A stretch of DNA of 64,000 bases from Actinernus sp. WN-2022 (lineage: Eukaryota; Cnidaria; Anthozoa; Actiniaria; Actinernidae), in NCBI GenBank assembly GCA_030867875.1, contig JAOWCC010001634.1:139954365-140018364 (forward strand). The letters run 5' to 3'. The first letter of the stretch is position 1; every line of letters begins with the position of its first letter. The notes beneath the pieces are model-generated. The model saw nothing but the letters and a program-made list of their open reading frames with translations. It had not been told where the DNA came from and ran no database searches. Positions 25,246 to 33,646 of this stretch are shown piece after piece. A program made the translations under genes and the position numbers.

Positions 25246-25753
25246 ACACCTCATTGTGTTACAGTCGACCAATCAGATTTTAAGTTTCATATCCTGGAAA
25301 GTGACTATTACATTAAAAAGGAATTTAGACAATACATTTGCCATTGACCAATCATAGGAGAGTGTTCACTGGCGCGCCAATTCACTAAAATTCTAACAAT
25401 GGCTTTGATTGGGCGGCGGGCGGAAAAATATAACAAACGCGCTGACGTCATGCTTGCATATTGGAAACTAATAGTCGAGCGCTCCGTTAAGGGTGCGTTT
25501 ACCAATTTCTTCGCTAAGCAGAGACGTTGCTATGAAGGGTCGACGCGCGCGCGCTCATGCAAATTACGGGAAAAACTTACTTCCGGTTTAGTGAAAAAGC
25601 AACGTGCGCGTTTTGGCTAGCAAGCTCCACTGTACTCCTCTAGTTTTGTTTACATTTTGTAAAAGTTACAATGAAGTTGTTTTTGTTACTTCAACCAGTT
25701 TTTTTTTACTTTCCATGCTTCAAGTTTACTTTATATAATGCCGAAAAAGGGCG

Positions 25754-26176
25754 ATGAAACCGAGAAAGCCATTATTGCTGTGGAGGATCGCTGGACGAGG
25801 GAAACTTTCGATGTCAGTGGAATTCGGGTGTCAAGTGCAAACTAATTTTCTTTCGGAAATCGCTGTGACACCGGTACTCCCCTTAAATAATGACCAGTCC
25901 CTTACAAGTGAGCAGCTGGACGTGAGAGGAGTCTTCGAAGAGTTTGGTTTTAAGCCACTTTCACAAGAAAGTAGCGAAGAAAAATGCAGTGCCTACGCAC
26001 GAAAGAGAAATCAACTCCATTTTTTTACGGAGGCTCGTCACGATACTAGAGACTTGACTGGAAGTAATCGGTTAATAATGACCAAAACGTTTTCATATAT
26101 TCTGATACCAGAGTGTTCTGATAACCTGGACATTATTATTTCTAACTATAAAGAAGCAAAGACCGATACAACGTAG
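25754..26176 (+). CDS. Unassigned 140-codon frame just upstream of the Penelope-like fragment
   Basis: MKPRKPLLLWRIAGRGKL through to EAKTDTT, no family recognised. The middle (SEQLDVRGVFEEFGFKPLSQ, then an acidic-basic stretch) has protein-like composition. In another frame an ATG at 25738 opens MPKKGDETEKAIIAVEDRWT, ending after about 35 codons, so a frameshift or a splice is possible. GC-rich sequence with GCGCGCGC lies upstream (25545). It could be an exon, part of a decayed element or chance. Confidence 0.25.
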   Translation: MKPRKPLLLWRIAGRGKLSMSVEFGCQVQTNFLSEIAVTPVLPLNNDQSLTSEQLDVRGVFEEFGFKPLSQESSEEKCSAYARKRNQLHFFTEARHDTRDLTGSNRLIMTKTFSYILIPECSDNLDIIISNYKEAKTDTT

Positions 26177-26239
26177 ATTGTCGTTCACGGTTGTTTGCAG
26201 TTGCCAGTGCTTGAACAATTCGTCAACTATTTCTCCTTT

Positions 26240-26340
26240 TTTGCTCTGACGAAGGGCTAGCGCTCGAAACGTCAGCTGCTACTCGCTTTCCACGGCGGTT
26301 AGCATACCTCAATCGACTTTAGTTGATTACATACCATTAA
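26240..26340 (+). mobile_element. Penelope-like element terminal fragment with hammerhead-like core
   Basis: CTGACGAAGGGCTAGCGCTC followed by GAAACGTCAGC, then CCACGGCGGTTAGCATACCT and CGACTTTAGTTGATTACATA. CUGACGA, a GGGC/GCUC stem II, then GAAAC and GUC are in the order of a minimal type I hammerhead ribozyme, as known in Penelope-like retroelements. A second, truncated copy is at 32255-32345. Confidence 0.55.
26245..26274 (+). ncRNA. Candidate minimal type I hammerhead ribozyme
   Basis: Core CTGACGA at 26245-26251, stem II GGGC-UAGC-GCUC, GAAA, then a one-base-pair stem III (C-G) and GUC. The flanking GCT (before) and AGC (after) can pair as a short stem I. Such one-pair stem III motifs are expected to act as dimers. 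Activity is inferred from sequence only. Confidence 0.4.
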
Positions 26341-26748
26341 CTATTTCTAAGGCCGGAAATGTCTGTGAAAAATGCGGAAGTTAACCCCAGTAAATACTGA
26401 AACGAACGATGGCAATTTCATAATAACTTGCGATCATCCTTTAGGGCGAACAAGGCCTACTTGCCGAATTTTGTAATTATTTCTTTATTGATGAATGGAG
26501 AACATTATAAGGATTACGAACATGTGCGAATGATATTACACATTATAGCAAGACATTCCTCTGGAATTGATATTTAGCAGTGGTTTTGATTGCTAAAGGA
26601 TAGAAAACTGAATCAGATTTTTATGTAAGCTTACCGTAAGTTGAATCGAGTTGTTTCTTCTCGACGCGACGTATAAAAGTAAAGTGAGTGACTTTATTTG
26701 AGTGTCAATGTATTTAGCTTTGCAGCTAATTGGGGATACGATTTTTAT

Positions 26749-26915
26749 ACGTCCTTATCCGAGAAGACGTGGTCTAACCGTTTACTGTATTATGTAAAGG
26801 CAACACCTTCTACTCAGTTATTTTAAGAGCCCGAGTGTTGGTCCGGCCGGGGTTTGAACGGCTGCGACATCCCACTCGACAGACCGGCGCTTATTACAAC
26901 CGGCAGGCGGTTAGA
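26749..26915 (-). mobile_element. tRNA-derived SINE, family P
   Basis: Plus-strand landmarks: GTCCTTATCCGAGAAGACGT, TCTACTCAGTTATTTTAAGA, TGTTGGTCCGGCCGGGGTTT then GAACGG (inverse of a box B), ending at ACCGGCAGGCGGTTAGACAT. Same family as 51689-51856. Confidence 0.7.
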
Positions 26916-26937
26916 CATGTGACTAATTATGGTGCAA

Positions 26938-27083
26938 ATTGCTGGCTTTCACGTGACGTCATGGCCGCCATGTTGGTGTACCTTTAACAATAGATTCCTC
27001 GTTAGCTTCTTTTGTTAGGTACACCAACATGGCCGCCATGCCCTGTCATTGGAATCTCTGGGGATTGAGTGAAAGCCAGCAAT
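26938..27083. mobile_element. ATGGCCGCC hairpin MITE, copy 2
   Basis: Ends TTGCTGGCTTTCACGTGACG and TTGAGTGAAAGCCAGCAA. Arms carry CATGGCCGCCATGTTGGTGT then ACCTTT and its inverse. The middle AACAATAGATTCCTCGTTAG is shared with copy 1 in inverse orientation. Confidence 0.85.
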
Positions 27084-27715
27084 AGACTTCTTTGCGTGAA
27101 TAAATCACTGGAATTAGATGTAAGATAATGCAGCTCTGTTTCAATTTCACTGATTTCATTTTCTTGTCCAATGCTCCATCGGTACACGAGAATCCATGTT
27201 GTAAAGAAAATTGCTTTGTAACCACCCAAACGAGCCCGCGCCCCGTGGGCCCTGGTAACAATATTATACTTCCGGTTTCACATAAAATGAAACAGAGTTC
27301 GTCAAACAAAGAAAAGTCAATCCTTTTTCACATAAAAATGGTCCTGAAGTCGAATTGCACAGAGCCAAGCATGGGTTTAGCGAACAAAATAAAAACACGG
27401 AAGTTATGACCATCTAACTGTTAAAATTCACGGGAAAAAAATCTTAAAATCAATTTTCGGTATATCGTAAAACGCATGCTACACCTTGTGCCTAACCCAG
27501 ACCAATAATATATGCAAATATGAAAGCACTATCCCAAAGAAATCATGAAATCGTTGAATTTTTCTGCCTTGATGACGTCATCAAAATATAAAGGTCCGTC
27601 TCCCAGGAGTTTCCGAGTGATTTATGAATTATTTTACTCAAATTGTTGGAGTTTAATGGTGTTTTAAATTCTACTTAGCAACGGCCCAAAACAATTGGTA
27701 AACGCACCCTTAATT

Positions 27716-27764
27716 TTTTTTCTTCGAATTTATGAGTGAAAAAATACGTCTGCACAGCAGGCTA
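27716..27764. repeat. Dispersed repeat, arm 2 (inverse of 25157-25204)
   Basis: TTTTCTTCGAATTTATGAGT, GAAAAAATACGTCTGCACAG and CAGGCTA. If the pair is one element it would be about 2.6 kb and would enclose the 140-codon frame, the Penelope-like fragment, a SINE and a hairpin. Confidence 0.65.
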
Positions 27765-28319
27765 ATACTTTTAAAGCTCATCTCTGGTTTGTTTGGCAGC
27801 GCTCACGTGTTTGTAAGAAACGTTCTGAACGCTAGCTACCTGAATCAAATGATGAGATTCCGAGACATTTTAGTCTAGGGGGGCAAAATGATTTTTTTTC
27901 CACTGTGAATTCACAGGAAAGGAGCATGATTACAGGTTACATACAGACAGACCATGTTTTACATCCCGAAATGTGGATGTAAAATCGCGGCGAACGGGAA
28001 AGTTCCTTCCCTCGCTGCAGCATAGAGGGGATCAAAAAGAAACCCGGATTTACTCGTACGCAAAACACGTATTCGATGACATCAAAAATATTTATTGTGA
28101 CTGACATTGTTCTACCTAGGCTCTCGCGAGTATCTATAATTGATTATTCTACTGTTTACAAACTATGCGGCTCGAAATGCAAAATATGTTGTTGTTTATT
28201 TAACCTTGGACTGCGTTTATTAACATTAGATGTAATAATGTGCATGTAGCTGCATGCAAGTTGTTGTGGCTAAACAACAACAGAATATTTATCCCAAATA
28301 TTCAAAGATTGCAGCTACT

Positions 28320-28816
28320 TTAAAGTGCTCCGGCCTTCACCTCCTCGGAACCTGGAACACTACTGGCTATCCAAACAATGCCTAACCCTGAAATACAAAT
28401 CCTAACCAATGGCATTCTTTGTCAGTGCAGTCCTAATGGTCCAATAAAATGCAAGGTTATGAAGGCCTCCTGCAGGTGCGAAAAAAGTCTTGGGTTACAG
28501 AGAATATTGTTCTTGACCAATGATTGCGCAAGTAAAACCCTGGGTCGATTCCTGGGTTGACGTCATCTCATAATGCAGACTGCGAGCTTTTGCTAAGTAT
28601 TTATTCAAATTATTGCAAAGTCGAATTAATTAGATGACGTCTCCCGGGAATCGACCCAGTCTTTTTCTTACGCGGTCATGAGTCAGGAAAGGCCATTTTT
28701 TCACCATTTCAAACAAGCGTAGAACAGAGTATTCTCTGTAAACGAAATATTTCTTCGCAGAAGTACTCAAAACCTTTCAAAGGTATAAAAATTGCAAGAG
28801 GCTAGAAGCACTTTAA
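28320..28816. mobile_element. TTAA MITE, family B, diverged copy
   Basis: TTAAAGTGCTCC at the left and AGAAGCACTTTAA at the right, with TTAA at both borders. The right arm matches the full copy (CGGTCATGAGTCAGGAAAGG, TTTCAAACAAGCGTAGAACA). The left arm retains AAACCCTGGGTCGATTCCTG but its outer part has diverged. Confidence 0.75.
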
Positions 28817-29406
28817 ATACAGCTTCCATGACAAGTCTTGCTTTTAGTTTGTCATATCAATTAATGTATCGCATCGTATAGACCCTATGCAAAGTGTGGC
28901 CAAATCTGTAGTTGTTTTGTAGAGTTTCATAACATTTTGTTCTAAAGTTACAGCATTTAAACCTTCGAAAAAAATATGAAAGCGAGACTGGTTTCTAGGG
29001 CCATGGCTGGCTGAGTTCATACAAAGTTCTTACTTAGTTAATAGAGTGGAATGGTTAGGAAACCCGGCAAACTTCAAAAGGGCTAACAAAGGCGCTGCGA
29101 TTTAGGTTGGAAGGGGTAAGACAAAAGATTGTGCACGATCATAGTTCATTAGCGTTCTCTGAACGACTGAACTCACACGTTTCTATTGGCTGATTGATTA
29201 ACATGTTGGAATTTCTATTGTGTTTTGTGCACGGTAGTGGTTGAAAAAAGCTAACAAAGACATATAACAAAGGTCCCTGAATTTCCTAACCATTCCACTC
29301 TATATTAACTATGGTCAGTCTTACTTCAACGAAGCTGAAATAAAGGATTATCTGTAACAGTGAAAACGAACATTCAAATTTCATAGTATTTCATGTAGAA
29401 CCATCG

Positions 29407-29525
29407 ACCATTTTCAGGATCATGCGCAGTTGTACAAATGCTGTTTATTGGGCGGGCAGATGTTAAACAACAAGTGGCCCGCCAGTTGAAACAACATGAA
29501 CACTGCGCATGATCTTGAAAGTGGC
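29407..29525. mobile_element. CATGCGCAGT hairpin MITE, copy 1
   Basis: TTTCAGGATCATGCGCAGTT (left) mirrors CACTGCGCATGATCTTGAAA (right), with an inner inverse TATTGGGCGGG/GGCCCGCCAGT. Copy 2 is at 30185-30306. Confidence 0.8.
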
Positions 29526-29698
29526 TTCTACTGCATAAATGAGTCTAATTTGAATAACCATTGTTTGGGAATCGTTAGTCTCACATTTATGTGAAAACGC
29601 TTGCGTGGCAACGTGAACACGAGGCTAGAGACTCCAGGACAATACCTATTTATATTGGACTACATTTAAAACAATGGGTTTACATGTATATCCTTATA

Positions 29699-30045
29699 AG
29701 GTCGGTACACATCAAGTCCCTGGGACTTGTCCCCTCGTCTGAACAAAATTTTGTCCCCGGGACTGGTCCCTTCAAATCAAACTGGTTTGAATTGAGGGGT
29801 CAGGTCCCGGGGACAAAATGTGATTGTCCCCTCGTGTGAACTGTTCATGCAACATGTCCCTGGGACAAAATGAATAAACCAATCGTAAACAGTCATTTTA
29901 CTTTCCCACAAGCCCTTACGAACTCTATTTCAAGATGGCGTCTGCTAAAATCACAATGTCCCTGCAACACGTCCCCTCGTCTGAACACAAGGGATTTGTC
30001 CCGGGGACATGTCCCTGGGACTTGTCCCTTCGTGTGTGCCGACCT
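29699..30045. mobile_element. TCCCTGGGACTTGTCCC MITE
   Basis: AGGTCGGTACACATCAAGTC then CCTGGGACTTGTCCCCTCGT at the left mirrors the right end (GGACTTGTCCCTTCGTGTGT then GCCGACCT). The interior is a series of degenerate GGGACAAGTCCC palindromes; it holds CAAGATGGCG near 29932. Confidence 0.75.
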
Positions 30046-30184
30046 ATAATCTGATAAGGTTGGTTTTGCCATGCGATCATTGCATCGGGTCTATATGGGG
30101 CGGTTATTAATCTCCATAATAGACGTCTGTGCTAAAATTCAAACACATTTCCAAACACATTTCTTTGATCATGCAAAATATGTA

Positions 30185-30306
30185 CACCAGTTTACGGTTC
30201 ATGCGCAGTTGAACAAATCTTCTATTTGGCGGGTAGGCAGATGTTAGACAATGGTGACCCGCCAGTTGAAACAAAGACCTCAACTGCGCATGAACTGTAA
30301 ACTGGT
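30185..30306. mobile_element. CATGCGCAGT hairpin MITE, copy 2
   Basis: ACCAGTTTACGGTTCATGCG then CAGTTG (left) mirrors CAACTGCGCATGAACTGTAA then ACTGGT (right). Same family as 29407-29525, only 660 bp away. Confidence 0.8.
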
Positions 30307-30933
30307 CTATTGTACTGAAATCCGTAAATCAAAATTTCAAACACTCATGAATAATTAATGAAGCAAAAACAAAGGAAATCAACGACTGAAGACATTTTAT
30401 ACCTGATAAAATTTCATCCTAATTTACATAAACTTTTAGCTTGGATTTTCTCGGCCAAACTAAGTCGTATCGCCAAAATAACTGAACAAAGTTCTCTTTA
30501 CCCTCTTTACATGTTAATGTTTTTGAAGTCGTTTAATAAACTCGCAGCAAATTTTGGGCCTTTATCAGTTAATTTCTAATTAGGATGAAACTTTATATAA
30601 AATTTCATCCTACTAAAAATTCTTTTCTTTGTCATTCCCTTGAGATGCGTCTTTCTTTCATTGCATTCTTAAAGCGTTTTTGAAGCCGTTTAAAACACTC
30701 ACAGCACGTGTTCGGGCTTCGCCCTCGAATTTTTAAACTTGATAAAACACTGCTGTTCGTGTTTTCAACAGTACTTGCAAAATTATGAAATATGGGCCAT
30801 TTTCATTGATTGGGGAGGGGGGAGCAAAGTGATGAATTATGGGACATTTTCATTGATTGGGGGAGGGGGAGGCAAGTGATGAATTATGGGACATTTTCAT
30901 TGACGACTTCTGCCAATCTCTCTTCTGGGACTA

Positions 30934-30967
30934 GGAGGGGGAGGGGGGAGGGGGGAGGGGGGAGGGC
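30934..30967. repeat. G-rich GGGGGGA tandem tract
   Basis: AGGAGGGGGAGGGGGGAGGG and onward, with nearby GGGGAGGGGGGAGC-type runs at 30813 and 30860. It could form G-quadruplex structure. Confidence 0.85.
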
Positions 30968-31200
30968 ACTGGAAGGAACTTTACGATTCTTAGACCCAGT
31001 ACTGTTCAAAAGCACTTTCTCTATGTTGAATATTAAATACCATTGCGGTCTCCTAGTAAATCATAAACGCATTAATTAAACCCTGATTTTAATCCCCGGG
31101 ATCGAGGTAACGTTAACTATGACTTATTTACGGTTTAACTTATTCACGCGGCGCGTGATTTATGCATATAATTAAGGTTCGATGGTAGTCCAAATTATGT

Positions 31201-31756
31201 TTAAAGTGCCTATCACCCTTTTGCAATTTTGATAGCTTATGAACCTCCGAAAAGTTTTGAGTACTTTTGTGAAGAAAGTTTTGGTTTAAAGTGAATACTT
31301 TATGTTCTACGCTTGTTTGAAATCGTGTAAATGTGACCTTTCCTGACCCATGACCGCGTAAGTAAAAGCCTGGGTCGAAACCTGGGTAGACGTCATCTTG
31401 ACGTCATATAATTAATTCAGCTTGGCAGTCATTTGAAGAAATACTCAACGTGTTGACTAAAATGACTTTTTTCTTTACTAACAACTCAAAAACTGTATAT
31501 TTTCTATGCATCGATGTTGTTGTGATAAAAAGGCGCCATGGAAAATAATGCATTAATGAGATGACGTCTACCCAGGTTTCGACCCAGGCTTTTACTTACG
31601 CGGTCATGGGTCAGGAAAGGTCACATTTACACGATTTCAAACAAGCGTAGAACATAAAGTATTCACTTTAAACCAAAATAATTTTCACAGAAGTACTCAA
31701 AACGTTTCGGAGGTTAACAGGCTATCAAAATTGCAAAAGGGTGATAGGCACTTTAA
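31201..31756. mobile_element. TTAA MITE, family B, full copy with about 210-bp inverted arms
   Basis: Starts TTAAAGTGCCTATCACCCTT then TTGCAATTTTGATAGC and ends with the inverse GGGTGATAGGCACTTTAA. Arms extend inward through TTTCCTGACCCATGACCGCG and AAGCCTGGGTCGAAACCTGG then GTAGACGTCATCT. The borders are TTAA. Confidence 0.9.
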
Positions 31757-32424
31757 AGCGCTGTGTCATGGTTTTGCGCATGCCTGGAATCAATGTTCGA
31801 TTCGTGGCTGTTACGATCACATTTTTGACACGTTTTTGCATATTCATAAAGTAGAGTTGATACATTATTACCAGTTCTTATTGTTTTTCGATACGACGAC
31901 CGGAAGTCGGAGGCCGTTCCCTTTGTTCAGCTTTAAACTAAGGTTTATTCAGCGGAAGTGATGTCATACACTTAACGCTGGCCTGCAGAACACAACGCCT
32001 GGAGGCATATTTCTACTAAAAACGTCTTCACGTACATAAGAACAAAGTTATATTTATCTTTGCGAGGTTGGTTACTTCTTTATGCACACTATTTCGCGCA
32101 ACGTGGTTGTCGTGTCAAGTGTATGACATCACTTCCGCTAAATAATAGGAACGGCTTACTTTAATGGCGGACAGGATTTTACCGGTAAACTCTCCTAAAA
32201 TTATGTGGTTTAACTTTCCCATTTGGGAATATTTTTTACTATTTCGGATATTTCCTATTAGGGCTAACGCTCGAAACGTCAGCTGCTACTCGCTTTCCAC
32301 GGCGGTTAGCATACCTCAATCGACTTTAGTTGATTACATACAAGTATTTCTAATACTGGTTGACCTATTGACACTGAAAAAGTGGCAAATCGAAATGGTA
32401 AATTTTCGTCGTACTGGCACTTTA
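31757..32424. mobile_element. TTAA MITE, family A, copy with a nested insertion
   Basis: The right end TTCGTCGTACTGGCACTTTAA and the body match the full copy at 50787-51385, inverted. Clear family sequence begins at about 31811 (TACGATCACATTTTTGACAC); the first 54 bp differ. It is interrupted at 32255-32345 by a Penelope-like fragment. Confidence 0.8.
32255..32345 (+). mobile_element. Truncated Penelope-like fragment inserted in the MITE
   Basis: Shares GGGCTAACGCTCGAAACGTC then AGCTGCTACTCGCTTTCCAC with 26256-26335 but starts inside the hammerhead-like core, so CTGACGA is absent. Flanked by ATTTC on both sides (32250-32254, 32346-32350), a probable 5-bp target duplication. Confidence 0.75.
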
Positions 32425-32982
32425 ATGGACTTCAAACAGTTACAGTCCCTCCCTTAATGCTTGACTGAAAGGATATGCTATATTTTCCTTGAAGACTAGA
32501 TCTACGTATAGTTTGTTAGTCATTTTTGCACATTTACTTTGATTTCAACCATCACACACGCGAGCTAGGGTCGTATGAAAATCACTGAAAATTATTTTGT
32601 TCCGGCCTCGAATATAAAGGAGTCTCTCTCACCGTGACAAAAGAAAAACCTAATTGGGGTTTGTTTGCAAGCTTTCTCACAGGTCCGAGACAATGCACTT
32701 TCACCAATTTGACCTTTAACTACTAAAGGACCCCACCACACTGGAATACGTTTTCAAATCGCACAGGAGAAGCACTAGATTAGTTGTTTACTATTTGCTA
32801 ATCTTGTATGTAAATATACATTTAATAAAAACGTCGTTTTTGTTTGCTAGTGAAAACGAAACAAGTGTTACCATCCATACCGCTGTTTACATCATTTTCA
32901 CCCGTTTACATGAAACGATGAAGGGAGGTATAAAAGCTTTAACATCGTACTACGCATGCGTGGGAGACGGGAAAAGAAAGTA

Positions 32983-32999
32983 GGGGGGGGGGGGGGGGG
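32983..32999 (+). repeat. 17-base G run
   Basis: Homopolymer followed by a pyrimidine-rich tract (CTTTCTTTTCCCTTTTTC). The length is likely variable or uncertain in assembly. Confidence 0.9.
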
Positions 33000-33466
33000 C
33001 GCTTTCTTTTCCCTTTTTCTTCCCCCTCCTCCCTCTCACTTTTTTGCCTGTCACCCACTCACTGCCTGGGTATCCGAGGATGATAACGGCTGCGTCTTCC
33101 AAACATTTCGTTTTTAAATGAATTCCTCCCGTATACACAAAAGACGAAGTTGTGTTTTCCAATGCTTTCTATCTGGACAAGCGTTTCCACTGCTAACGAT
33201 ACCCCGTTTTATCGTTTCCGTGGTTGTCGCGAGGCCAAAACGCAACGGAGAGGTTGTATTTTCACAGGCAAATTACTACGTAACCATGTGGATAGGCCTG
33301 ATGTGTACTAAGGAAATTTAAATTGTAAAACTTGAAAGTGTATTAAATCGACTTTCCAGTTGAACCGAAACCTTATGCCAAAAAAAAACCAACTCAAGCT
33401 CGTAGTTAGGAGGGCTTCCTTTTCAAAGTGAGTGATATGTGAGTGGGGACGAATAGTGTTGCAATA

Positions 33467-33646
33467 TTATTTTTTGCCTTTCTTCTTCTTATCTTCTTCC
33501 TTCTTGAGAGCACACGCCATGAGGCAGGCAAACACGGTCAACACCATCTTGGGTTTCACCTCCACCAAGTCTTCCGGCAAAGCGTATATTGTGGCACCGA
33601 TTTTCCTTGCTAGACTCAATGCGTACCTGGCATTCAGCAGCTTGTC
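33467..33646 (-). CDS. PLS: Plastin last coding exon: end of CH4 and lysine-rich tail
   Basis: 59 residues (418-476) plus [22 protein letters not shown], then the family hallmark [14 protein letters not shown] and TVFACLM. After that the chain ends [16 protein letters not shown] instead of the short basic vertebrate end. Acceptor TTTTAG|GAC. I see no canonical AATAAA on the minus strand in the first few hundred bases after the stop, so the 3' UTR end is not placed. Confidence 0.95.
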   Translation of the reverse strand, partial: DKLLNARYALSLARKIGATIYALPEDLVEVKPKMVLTVFACLMACALKKEEDKKKKGKK

